64,000 nucleotides of DNA from Aldrovandia affinis (taxonomy: Eukaryota; Chordata; Actinopteri; Notacanthiformes; Halosauridae). The DNA is taken from positions 1,384,501-1,448,500 of the forward strand of contig JAINUG010000014.1 in the NCBI GenBank assembly GCA_029706075.1, written 5' to 3'. The stretch's first letter is position 1. Each line of letters starts with the position of its first letter. A program made the translations under genes and the position numbers. This document shows positions 13,335-23,499 of this stretch, one piece after another. The notes under the pieces are model-generated. The model had not been told where the DNA came from. It did not search any database and worked only from the letters and a program-made list of their open reading frames with translations.

Positions 13335-14570
13335 CTAATAAGGACTTGGACCACCTTCTGCCTTCAGAACAGCTTCAGTCCTTCTTGGAATGCTATTATC
13401 CAAGTTTCTAGTGGGATATTTGACCATTCTTTCCCAGAAAGAAAGCCTCCATTTCTTTGAGATGTGAAGGTGGTGGAAATGTACTCCACAATCTTCCCAT
13501 GAAGGTTCAGTAATGTTTACATCTTGTGATTGGGCAGCCATGGAAGGTGTTTGACTTTGTTGTGGTGTTCATGAAACCATGCTTGAGTCAATTTAGCAGT
13601 GTGTATGGGGGCTTTATCATCTTTTAATATGGGAACATGTAGAGGAAACATTTTTTTGCACCATAAGGCACACCTGGTCACCTAAAATGACTTTGTATTC
13701 CTTGGAAGTCATTCTACCATGTAGAGAAATAGTCAGACCCCCACGAGATGGCTGCCCATACCATAACAGATCCATCACCGTGTTTAACAGTTGGGACAGG
13801 CACTGTGAGTTGAAGACTTCCTTTGGCTTTCTACAAACATAACCCCATCCAGATGTAGAGAAATGTGTAAAAGACGACTCATCAGACCATATTACTTTTT
13901 TCCACTGCTCAGAAGTCCAGGTTTTGTGCTTATTAACCCATTAAGACCTGGAGTGACGTTTAAGTCGCATCGATTTTGCGATTAATGAAATGCGCTGTGA
14001 TTCGCTGAAATAGACGGGGAAATTTGCCGTTGGTGTCGGCTTTTTTTTTTTTGAAATTTTTTTCAGAAAACCCTCAGGTTTTAAGAGGTTGTGTAGAATA
14101 ATTGCTTAGGTTTTAATAGGCGTTTTTAGCAGGCATTTTAGGTCTGAATGGGTTAAATCAGGTTTTGCATTGTTGCACACTGGCCTTGGTTCCAAGCAGT
14201 TTCCGAATGGCAGCCCTACCATAAATATTAGCTTTGTGAAGCTAACGATATGCGGCGTTTTTTTTTGACTGGGTCACGGAGGTGTATGTTCAGTTCTGTT
14301 CTCATTTTTGAGGCTGTTGTTTTGTGTTTTTCAGCAACTATCCTGTTGCTATAAAGTGTCTGTCTAACCTTGTCGGTGAGCTTTGACTTGTGAGACTTGT
14401 GACCACTGTTCCTCTTTCCTGATTACAACTTCACAGTGTGCACTAACAGTATTCTCTGTTATAAAACTACATTTCCATGCCCTATGTTGCACTGTCACCA
14501 GATTGCTCACAGACTTTAATCCTCTAAAACTGGCTTGAGCTTCTTGTTTGAGACAAGAGAGGTAGGCAAT
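13335..14570 (-). pseudogene. Tc1-like transposase, frameshifted remnant
   Basis: Read on the minus strand, several frames together show the pattern of a Tc1 (DDE) transposase. WTSEQW and WSDESSF lie at about 13870-13915. KDDKAPIHTA lies near 13600-13625. The C-terminal part at 13335-13541 holds SQDVNITEPSW and ends in IPRRTEAVLKAEGGPSPY. The first D (WSDES), the second D (KDD) and the E (TEPSW) all have visible counterparts. The last two lie in different frames, and further stops and the MITE at 13937 break the gene, so it cannot make an active enzyme. In life the enzyme cuts and inserts DNA at TA sites. Confidence 0.8.
13937..14152. mobile_element. piggyBac-type MITE inside the Tc1 remnant
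   Basis: This 216-bp segment is flanked on both sides by TTAA (13933-13936 and 14153-14156), the piggyBac target. Its ends are inverse partners: CCCATTAAGACCTGG at the left, and a right end whose complement reads CCCATTCAGACCTAAA. It has no coding capacity. It interrupts transposase-like sequence, so it is younger than the Tc1 copy. Confidence 0.75.
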
Positions 14571-14602
14571 GAAGTCATCGTTTCTGTCTTACATTGTACT
14601 GT

Positions 14603-15551
14603 TGTTATATTCTGAGTTTATGTTTCTGTCATTTTTGTACTTCGTGTATTTATTATCTGTCATGTCTCTTTATTCTGTTGTCAGCTTTGCGTTTCTCATT
14701 GTTTTGTCACGTTCTGCTCTCCCGTCTGTTATCGTTCCTGTTCCGTTTATTTCTAGATCCACTCCTTGTCTTGTCATGCACTTCGGGTGTTTAGAATTTA
14801 CGGGTTTCCTCCGCCTTCGCTTATTCTCTCGTTTTCTTCTTTCCTACTTTCGTGATCGCACTTTGTATATATTAGTCAGATGTGTACAGTACTAACTAAC
14901 TAATCTACTAACGTTAGGGATTTAGATTTAGTTACTAACACTACTAATCACTAATTATCTCACGCTTCCTACTACCGGCATTTCTCTCTCTCATTATCCT
15001 ATCCCTGCTTAGTTTTCCGTTCTCTCCTCCTCATACGCACGCAACGTTTCTCCTTGCGTACCTCCCTTTTACTATGGACGTGTCTGCCTGTTCTCCCAGG
15101 TCGTTTATTGTCTATATGTTTGTATGGTTCAGTGTCCGTGTCTTACGTTTCCCTCTTGTTATGTAATTATCTCTTCCCTGTGTTCCAGCCTCTCTCTCCT
15201 CGTTGTCTCACCTGATTTCTATTATGTCTCCCTGTATATATGTTCAGTGTTTTCATTTCTCCGTGTCAGTACGTTGATTCTATTTCCCTGAGCCTACCTT
15301 TCCGAAGCCAGAGTAATTAGCATTTCCCGAGACAACCCTTTGATTACGACCCCGAGCCTGCCCAGCGATTTTGTCCTTTTGCCCTTCTGATTCCTGAGTA
15401 TCGACCTTTTGACTGCCCTATTACTACTTCTCTCTGCCTCGCAATTTTGTACCTCTGATTCCCTGATTCTTGGTTTTGACCCCTGCCTGTGAATAAACAA
15501 CTCTTTTGCCTAATCCCTGATCTGCGTCTGGGTCCTTACATGGTCGTCACA
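14603..15551 (+). repeat. 5' LTR of the sushi element
   Basis: The LTR is 949 bp, starts TGTTATATTCTGAG and ends GTCGTCACA (TG...CA). It matches 20059-21005 nearly base for base. It holds a TATA box (TATATAT at 15235-15241) and an AATAAA at 15492-15497. A copy of the same family, in the opposite direction and split by other insertions, lies at 40187-43411. Confidence 0.95.
15235..15274 (+). promoter_or_regulatory. LTR promoter: TATA box and predicted transcript start
   Basis: TATATAT begins at 15235. Thirty bases downstream, at 15265-15274, is GTCAGTACGT, the exact complement of the sequence just inside the LTR at 15554-15563. In Tf1 and sushi elements the first bases of the RNA prime reverse transcription by pairing with such a site, so 15265 is the likely first base of the RNA. 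The TATA distance is seen directly; the start point is inferred. Confidence 0.65.
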
Positions 15552-15553
15552 GG

Positions 15554-15563
15554 ACGTACTGAC
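15554..15563 (+). other. Predicted self-priming primer-binding site
   Basis: ACGTACTGAC lies two bases after the LTR end and pairs perfectly with 15265-15274. No TGG-initiated tRNA primer site is present at the LTR border, and gag starts at 15568, leaving no room for one further downstream. Confidence 0.7.
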
Positions 15564-15567
15564 CAAG

Positions 15568-16538
15568 ATGGACCCAGCAGATCCAGACCAGCTCCGCTTC
15601 GCCCTCGAGCAGCAAGGTGCCATGCTCGGACGGCACCAGGACCATCTGGAGCGTGTGACTGAACACCTGCAGTCTCTCACCTCCGGTTTGGCTGAGCTTA
15701 CCCTCACGCTGCGAGCTCCGGTCATTAACCCCGCACCCCAGCATGCCGCGGCGCCACTTCAACCCGAGCCTTCCTCCGCGCCGGTGCGCGAACCACATCT
15801 GCCTCCTCCTGAGAGATACGCAGGTGAACCGGGAGGTTGCCGTGCGTTCCTGACGCAGTGCCAGTTGATCTTCCAACTGCAGCCATCCACGTTTCCCAGC
15901 GAATTATCCGGGTCGCCTACGTCATCACCCAACTGACCGGTCGTGCCAAGTCCTGGGCTACCACCGCGTGGGAGGGCTCTCTTCCCTGCTGTCAGAGCTT
16001 TGACCGGTTTTCCGAGGAGATGAGGAGGGTCTTCGACCGGTCTAAGCAGGGTCACGACGCGGCTCGGGAGATGCTCTACGTACGCCAGGAGGGAGGGTCG
16101 GTGTCGGATTACGCCATTCGTTTCCAGACCTTGGCTAACGCCTGTGGCTGGGGAAGGAAGGCGCTGTACGACGCCTTCATCTGTGGACTCTCCGAACATC
16201 TTAAGGACGAGATCCTGACTCGTGACCTGCCAGAGTCCTTCGATGACCTTGTCAGCCTTGCCATCCGCGTGGACTCCCAGCTTCAGGAGCGTCGTCGCTG
16301 GCGTAGTTCCGGAGGTTTTCCCGGGTCTGGGAGGACCGGGGTCAGGTCACCGATCGGTGCCTACAACCACCCTAGAGCAGCTCCATCTACTACCCCGGAG
16401 CCTGAACCCATGCAGCTGGATCGGACCCGCCTTTCTCGTCAGGAGCGTGACCGCAGGATGGCCAACCGATCCTGTCTCTACTGCGGTGAGTCTGGGCACT
16501 TCATTTCCGGCTGTCCAGTAAAAGCCAACACCCACTAG
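15568..16538 (+). pseudogene. gag: gag of the sushi element, frameshifted
   Basis: Gag forms the particle that packages the element's RNA. The first frame starts at ATG 15568 (MDPADPDQLRFALEQQ), has a coiled-coil-like N-terminus and a proline-rich stretch, and stays on the Gag pattern until about 15900. The rest continues in the frame one base earlier, which is open to 16538. It shows the capsid-like segment YVITQLTGRAKSW and SFDRFSEEMRRVFD, and a CCHC zinc knuckle CLYCGESGHFISGC at 16473-16514. The frame change is that of a one-base loss. The last codon is a TAG at 16536. The layout (about 320 codons, one knuckle) fits sushi-type Gag, related to PEG10/RTL proteins. Confidence 0.88.
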
Positions 16539-19500
16539 TTAGAGAGGAGCACTAGTGGGTGTCATTCCAATCGAACGCTCCTCTAAACAACGGACCTGCC
16601 TGCCGGTGACCATCGAGTGGGAGGGTCAGAGGGAGAGACCACCGCGCTCATTGACTCGGGGCTGAGGAGAGTTTCCTGGATGCCGGTGCGGTCGCGAAGT
16701 GGGGGATTCCAGTTTCCAGTCTGTCTCACCCCCTCATTGCCAACACACTCAACGGTCAGAGACTGGCCCAAGTTACCCAGATCAGTTCCCCTCTTACGTT
16801 GCGTACTTCCGGCAACCACCAGGAGAAGATAAGGTTGCACATTATTGACTCCCCTCACTCACCTATTGTCCTTGGCCACCCGTGGCTGGTGAAGCATAAT
16901 CCGTCCGTGGAATGGAGCAGTCACAGGATTGTGGGTTGGAGCCCACAATGCCTTTCCCAATGCCTGCAGCAAGCCCATTCATCTGTTCCGAGTCCCCTGT
17001 CTTCTGTCCCGAGTCCCCTTTCTTCCGAGATGAGTCTTGACCTGTCGGTCTTTCCTTCCAGTACCTGGACCTCAAGGAGGTCTTCTCCAAGTCCCGAGCC
17101 ACCTGCCTGCCCCCCCACCGTCCCTATGATTGCGCCATTGAGCTCCTGTCTGGCGCTACCCCTCCTAGGGGGCGTCTTTTCTCCTTGTCCCGTCCCGAGA
17201 CGGAGGCCATGAACACTTACCTTCAGGAGTCCTTGACCGCTGGCATCATTCGGCCATCCTCATCACCCGCTGGAGCGGGGTTCTTCTTCGTGGGGAAGAA
17301 GGACGGTTCTCTTCGTCCCTGTATTGACTACCGTTCGCTCAACGACATCACCGTCAAGAATCGCTACCCTCTCCCCCTCATGACGTCCGCATTTGAACAA
17401 CTTCAGGGAGCTACCGTCTTCACGAAGTTGGACCTGCGCAACGCCTACCACCTGGTGCACATTCGTGAGGGGGATGAGTGGAAGACGGCGTTCAATACTC
17501 CGACAGGTCACTGGGAGTACCTGATAATGCCCTTTGGGTTAACCAATGCCCCTGCCGTTTTCCAGGCGTTGATCAACGATGTCCTCAGGGATTTCATTAA
17601 TCAGTTTTGTTTTGTCTACCTGGACGATATCCTTATTTTTCCAAAACTATGGAGGAACATGTCACCCAGGTCCGCAGAGTTCTACAGCGTCTCCTTGAGA
17701 ACAGGCTCTATGTGAAGCCAGATAAATGTGACTTCCATTGTCACACCACCACCTTCCTGGGCTTCGTCATCTCGGCGGGGAGCATCCAAATGGATCCACG
17801 CAAAATCAAGGCTGTCTTGGACTGGCCCCAGCCAGAGTCCCGGAAGGAGTTACAGCGCTTTTTGGGCTTCGCCAACTTCTACAGAAGGTTCATCAGGAAC
17901 TACAGCACCATTGCTGCTCCACTCACCGCCCTCACCTCCATCAAGATCCGGTTTCACTGGAATCCTCAAGCTGAACTAGCTTTCCGGTCACTTAAACAAC
18001 GCTTCACTTCAGACCCCATTCTCATTCACCCTGATCCCACCGCCCAGTTTATCGTCGAGGTCGACGCTTCCAACATTGGGGCAGGTTCTATCCTTTCCCA
18101 ACGCTCCGCCAAGGACAGGAAGGTTCATCCCTGCGCCTTCTATTCCCATCGCCTCAGCCCTACGGAGCAGAACTACGACATTGGCAACAGGGAACTGCTC
18201 GCAGTCAAGCTCGCCTTGGAGGAGTGGAGGCACTGGCTGGAGGGGGCTGAAGTTCCTTTTCTGGTCTGGACAGACCACAAGAACCTGGAGTACCTGCAGA
18301 CTGCCAAGAGACTCAATTCCCGCTAGGCTCGTTGGTCGCTCTTCTTTTCGAGATTCAATTTTGTTCTCTCTTATCAACCTGGATCCAAAAATACTAAGCC
18401 TGATGCCCTTTCTCGCCGTTTCGAACCCATATCCAGGGTTTCCGTTCCGGACACCATCCTGCCTCAATGCGCTATCAACAGCGTTCAACTTCGCATTGAG
18501 GCAACAGTGCGCTCCGCCTTGGAGGGTGAGGCCGGCCCCAGTCGCTGTCCCTCGAACCGCCTCTTCGTGCCCAGTTCTGTCCGATCCCAGGTGCTTCAGT
18601 GGGGTCACTCCTCTCGCCTGTCATGTCACCCTGGCATAAACAGGACTATGTCTTTTATCCAGAGACGTTTTTGGTGGCCTGCCATGGTCCAGGACGTTAG
18701 GAGTTTTATTTCTGCCTGCTCTGTCTGTGCCCAGAATAAGGTTTCCCATCAGCATCCCTCTGGTTTGTTACAGCCCCTACCCATCCCTCACCGCCCTTGG
18801 TCCCACATAGCTCTGGATTTTGTTACGGGTTTACCCTCCTCCAACAGCAACACCACCATTATGACGGTTATTGATCGTTTTTCTAAGGCTGTTCATTTTG
18901 TCCCCTTACCCAAGCTTCCCTCCGCCAAGGAGACAGCCACCCTCATTATCCAACACGTTTTTCGTTTACATGGCATCCCCAGTAATATTGTTTCTGACAG
19001 AGGTCCCCAGTTTATCGCCAGGTTTTGGAAGGCTTTTTGTTTACTCCTTGGTTCTTCCGTCAGTCTTTCCTCAGGTTTCCATCCCCAATCTAATGGCCAG
19101 ACAGAGCGGGCTAATCAGGTTATTGAAACCGTTCTGCGGTGCTTGTGCTCTCGGAACCCGTCCTCTTGGAGCCAACATCTTCCCTGGGCAGAGTATGCCA
19201 TCAACTCCCAAACCTCTTCCTCATCCCGTATGTCCCCCTTTGAATGCTGCCTTGGTTACCAACCACCCTTATTCCCTAGCCAGGAGAGGGAGGTGGGTGT
19301 CCCCTCTGCCGAGGCGTTCATCCGTAGATGCCGACGTACCTGGAACCTCACACGTCGCAACCTCCTCCGAGCCAGCGCCCGCATGAAGGAGATGGCGGAC
19401 AAGGGACGCTCCAAGGCTCCCCGTTACCGGGTTGGGCAGCGGGTCTGGTTGACCACCAGGGACATTCCCCTCAGAATGGACCACCGCAAACTCGCACCCG

Positions 19501-19846
19501 TTTTATTGGTCCCTTCCCCATTTCCAGAATTATCAGTCCCACTGCTGTTGTTTTGAAGTTACCCCACACCATGCGTCGTATTCACCCCACCTTCCATGTT
19601 TCCCGCCTCAAGCCCCTTGTAACCCACCCTTTGTGTCCCGCCCCTGAGCCCCCCCCCCCCCCCCGCCTTATTGATGGTGGAGATGCCTACACGGTCCGTA
19701 AGATTTTGGACGTTCGCCGCAGGGGCCGTGGTCGCCAATACCTGGTGGACTGGGAGGGCTACGGTCCCGAGCGTATCTGGGTCCCATCCCGGTTCATATT
19801 GGACAAATCCCTTATCAGAGACTTTGATTGTTCCCGAGCTGTCTAA
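16539..19846 (+). pseudogene. pol: pol of the sushi element (PR-RT-RNaseH-IN-chromodomain), multiply broken
   Basis: Protease: ALIDSG active site, D codon at 16653, followed by a frame change; VLGHPWL appears in another frame near 16870. Reverse transcriptase: open from about 17060, with [21 protein letters not shown] and the catalytic YLDD at 17617-17628. The frame changes after about 17640 at a T/C run. RNase H: EVDASN (D codon 18063), [19 protein letters not shown]. An in-frame TAG follows at 18324. Integrase: H/C zinc region near 18600-18735, then D at 18816, D at 18996 and E at 19104 (D-x35-E). The frame changes again near 19495 beside a C run. A GPF motif at 19508 and a chromodomain (about 19690-19830, [20 protein letters not shown]) close it at 19846. 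The chromodomain would direct integration to modified chromatin. No intact polyprotein can be made as read. Confidence 0.92.
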
Positions 19847-20045
19847 TATTTTGCCATGTGTTTTACCCTGCCTGTCTGAGATTCTATCCCGTGCCTTTAC
19901 CTGCCTGTCTGAGATCCTGCCTTGTGTTTTTGACCCTGCCTGTTCTGAGATCCGTGCTTTGCCCCGTTCTGCCTGGCTTTCCCTGCGTCTTGTTTGTTTA
20001 TCTGTTTTTGTTGTTCCTCCTGTTAAACGCCAAGAGGTGTTTCTT

Positions 20046-20055
20046 AGGGGGGGGG
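20046..20055 (+). other. Polypurine tract
   Basis: An A followed by nine Gs, three bases before the 3' LTR, is the plus-strand primer site for reverse transcription. The element at 25550-30744 has a similar tract ending GGGGGTCC beside its own LTR. Confidence 0.85.
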
Positions 20056-20058
20056 TCC

Positions 20059-21005
20059 TGTTATATTCTGAGTTTATGTTTCTGTCATTTTTGTACTTCG
20101 TGTATTTATTATCTGTCATGTCTCTTTATTCTGTTGTCAGCTTTGCGTTTCTCATTGTTCTGTCACGTTCTGCTCTCCCGTCTGTTATCGTTCCTGTTCC
20201 GTTTATTTCTAGATCCACTCCTTGTCTTGTCATGCACTTCGGGTGTTTAGAATTTACGGGTTTCCTCCGCCTTCGCTTATTCTCTCGTTTTCTTCTTTCC
20301 TACTTTCGTGATCGCACTTTGTATATATTAGTCAGATGTGTACAGTACTAACTAACTAATCTACTAACGTTAGGGATTTAGATTTAGTTACTAACACTAC
20401 TAATCACTAATTATCTCACGCTTCCTACTACCGGCATTTCTCTCTCTCATTATCCTATCCCTGCCTAGTTTTCCGTTCTCTCCTCATACGCACGCAACGT
20501 TTCTCCTTGCGTACCTCCCCTTTACTATGCACGTGTCTGCCTGTTCTCCCAGGTCGTTTATTGTCTATATGTTTGTATGGTTCAGTGTCCGTGTCTTACG
20601 TTTCCCTCTTGTTATGTAATTATCTCTTCCCTGTGTTCCAGCCTCTCTCTCCTCGTTGTCTCACCTGATTTCTATTATGTCTCCCTGTATATATGTTCAG
20701 TGTTTTCATTTCTCCGTGTCAGTACGTTGATTCTATTTCCCTGAGCCTACCTTTCCGAAGCCAGAGTAATTAGCATTTCCCGAGACTACCCTTTGATTAC
20801 GACCCCGAGCCTGCCCAGCGATTTTGTCCTTTTGCCCTTCTGATTCCTGAGTATCGACCTTTTGACTGCCCTATTACTACTTCTCTCTGCCTCGTGATTT
20901 TGTACCTCTGATTCCCTGATTCTTGGTTTTGACCCCTGCCTGTGAATAAACAACTCTTTTGCCTAATCCCTGATCTGCGTCTGGGTCCTTACCGAGGTCG
21001 TCACA
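20059..21005 (+). repeat. 3' LTR of the sushi element
   Basis: The LTR is 947 bp and nearly identical to 14603-15551. Visible differences include a missing CTC-type triplet near 20488, a few transitions and a changed CGAG for ATG close to the end. Its AATAAA lies at 20945-20950. ACTGT follows as the target duplication. Confidence 0.95.
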
Positions 21006-21010
21006 ACTGT

Positions 21011-22175
21011 GTTTGTGCACCATGTTTGTATTGACAGTTATTGTGATAATTAGGAATTGGAATGTAGGTAATTAGAGACTTAAACTGATCAGTCAACCCA
21101 GTATCACATGTGAGTATGTCTCTGTGTTCATCATGGAATAGTATCACCAAAGAAGGCATTTTATAATGACCCACAAAATAACATCACATTAACAGGGTGT
21201 ACTAGCAACCCTTCTACAGGGGTATAAGGAAAGTCACTTTGGGGTAAAGTTTGAGGTCTTCATTGTAACTATCTGCTGTGAAACATCCATTTTATGTACT
21301 ATAGCAACATGGACCGGAAAGCAAAGGCATATAATTTTGTTGCTGACACATGACACTGGGTAGAATTAGTGGCTCAGCAAATGAAAAAAACAGAAAAATT
21401 GAGTTATGTTACATCTTCTTTGTACATTTGCCATGATAGTATATGAAAAACACACGTTTCTCCTTCATCGCAGAGTTTGGGACGTGAATCATTTGAGGAA
21501 GCACCCACACCAGTCTTGCCCTGTTTTTGTGTTTCCGTGCTCAAATGAATAAGATCTCGCTGCTCTCACAGTGCAGACTCCCTGGGTTTTTGGGGATCTG
21601 TCTGGCCGGATGATATATTAGTGTTCCTAGACATATACTGCGCTGTACAATTGCCCCTGTCCTTATCTATCGCCGGGGCACTTTAAATATTTAAGACCTA
21701 AATGCATTTAAGGTTCGTAGTTTATAGCTTTTCCATTCCTTTCTCTATGCAATGGCTTTCCCGTTCGCCCTGGTGACAACGATTCTTGCACAGAGCCTCA
21801 TTTTACGAGAGCTGTGGGACATAGAGGTTGGTGCGGTGTAACAGACTGGGTGAGGTGGAAACAAGGATGTGCCAGACAATCAGGAGACAGATGGGGCCAC
21901 AGGGCTATAGTGAGCGAAGGATAATTAAAAGCAAGGCAGGTAAATCCTACACAGTAAAATGTGAACTCCTCTAATGGCATTTTGCAATACCGTTAGAAGG
22001 ATGGCTAAGGGAGTCCAAGCTTCAGTGTCTCCTTAATTTGAGAAAAACTGCCGAACGACTGATTAAGTTGAGAGTGTTCCAATCTTGGTCACTTACAGAA
22101 CATCACAAGTTCAGCGGTTGATGAAATTAGCAAAACATAGTGTGAGCCAAAAGAAACAGAGACAAAGAAAAAAAT
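21011..22175. other. Unassigned intergenic DNA
   Basis: No gene or repeat family is recognised. This is the sequence on the far side of the retrotransposon insertion site. Confidence 0.4.
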
Positions 22176-22671
22176 AGGGTAACACTTCATTTGGATAGTC
22201 CCCTGTAGACTTTCAACAAACAGTGAAGTTATATGTCAACATTGGGTCTGTTCATGTTCAACAAACACATCTATTAAATTATCAATATTTTATCAACAGA
22301 TGCTCTACACAATGTTCAACAAACCATCTATAGCTAGTTTACAGACCTGTCTCATCCTCTTCGACTATGTTTAACCTAGCAACAACAAAAATGTTTCTCC
22401 AACTTAACTGTCTGTTGACAGTCTATAAAGTGTCAATAAATAGTAAGCAATAATATCATTTAAGTAGTTGTTACTTTTGTAAAACCACTTATTTGTCCAT
22501 GACATTCTGTGAAAAGTAATAACTAGAGCTGCAGTAAACTGTCTATAGATAATAAACAAGTCCCTTTGAATTGAACTGTTCATAAAGTTCCATGTCATAT
22601 CAATAGGTGCAGTATAATGTCTGTAGACATTCGAATATACAAAATTGACGTTCACTTAATTTGGATAGTCC
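22176..22671. repeat. Probable non-autonomous DNA-transposon-like repeat
   Basis: The segment starts AGGGTAACACTTCATTTGG, a phrase typical of fish MITE ends. A close variant, TTCACTTAATTTGGATAGTCC, recurs in the same direction at 22651-22671. Between them are repeated phrases such as TTCAACAAAC and GTCTATAGA/GTCTGTAGAC-like palindromes. Because the ends are direct rather than inverted, the family is uncertain. Confidence 0.35.
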
Positions 22672-23452
22672 ACATTCAAGTCCACAAACTTGTTCTTGAA
22701 TTCTCTGAATTCAATTCAATTCTTCAGTACAAACATATCTTATTAAACGTGGTAAACAGTTCAAAAGAGTGGTAGTTACATAAGATCGATGGAGACTGAG
22801 ACAAGTGGAGCCCAAGCCATAAAATCTCTGTTCCCTGGAGACCGGAGGGAATGGGGGGGGGGGGGGGGGGGGGATCTCTGGTTTTGCATTCACAATGAAT
22901 GAACGGAAGCCTCAAGTCCTCTTTTCCGCAACCCAGAAAGCAACCATCTAGTGGCATACAATCTTCTACAAAGGGTAAGTAAGCCAGTGAGTGAGGAACG
23001 ATATTTATAATCACCCCCAGAACCCCCCCCGCCACAAGAGGTGAGTGCAATCTGTGCATAGACAGACAAGACTGAGCGGATGAGGGACCATAAGAGGATG
23101 GCCTCGGGAGATTACTAATGTATCTTTAATCAGCACCCTCACTCCAGAGACCAATGTTGAATCTGTTTCTCCTCGACAGGAAGTCCGGGGATGAAGCCTG
23201 GCCCTGGACATCTTCACTTCCTGCCAGAGTTTTTCATGGAGATGGAGGGGATGGGTGAAGCCTTCTTTGTTTTGTTTTTTCTTCTAGCAGGTGGGAAGTT
23301 AATGAGGATGCCATCTGACCAAACAAGCAGAGAGAGACAGAGGAAGAGAGAGAGAGAGAGCAAGAGAGAGAGAGAGAGTCAGGAAGATGGACCGGAGAGA
23401 GGGAGTGAGTAAGTGGGAGCGAGTAAGTGAATAGATGGACGAGTAAGTGAAT

Positions 23453-23499
<47 letters not shown>

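Larger units (their letters stand above)
13284..14597 (-). mobile_element. Decayed Tc1-like transposon (minus strand), interrupted by a piggyBac-type MITE
   Basis: The element starts after a TA at 13282 with CAGGGGGCAGACAAACTAAT, a Tc1-like terminal repeat, and carries the transposase remnant listed separately. The other end is not found: the sushi retrotransposon begins at 14603 and no matching inverse terminal repeat is seen before it or just after 21010. The copy may be truncated there or split by that insertion. Confidence 0.75.
14603..21005 (+). mobile_element. Sushi-type Ty3/gypsy (chromovirus) LTR retrotransposon, full length
   Basis: The element is complete in structure: 5' LTR (14603-15551), a self-priming type primer site, gag, pol (protease, reverse transcriptase, RNase H, integrase, chromodomain), polypurine tract and 3' LTR (20059-21005). 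A perfect 5-bp target duplication ACTGT flanks it (14598-14602 and 21006-21010). The reverse-transcriptase sequence resembles the Tf1/sushi group, the lineage from which mammalian PEG10 and RTL genes were domesticated. The LTRs differ by roughly ten changes by eye, about 1 percent, so the insertion is young. The coding region is nevertheless interrupted many times. Confidence 0.93.

Noticed and set aside
18009-18608. Long antisense open frame (199 codons) opposite pol, and a similar one at 19559-20119
   Set aside because: Both are antisense to clear RNase H/integrase or integrase/chromodomain coding and have no family features.
19671-20351. A 226-codon frame running from the chromodomain region into the 3' LTR
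   Set aside because: It is out of frame with the chromodomain, and the LTR part recurs in the 5' LTR (14569-14895) without any coding context.
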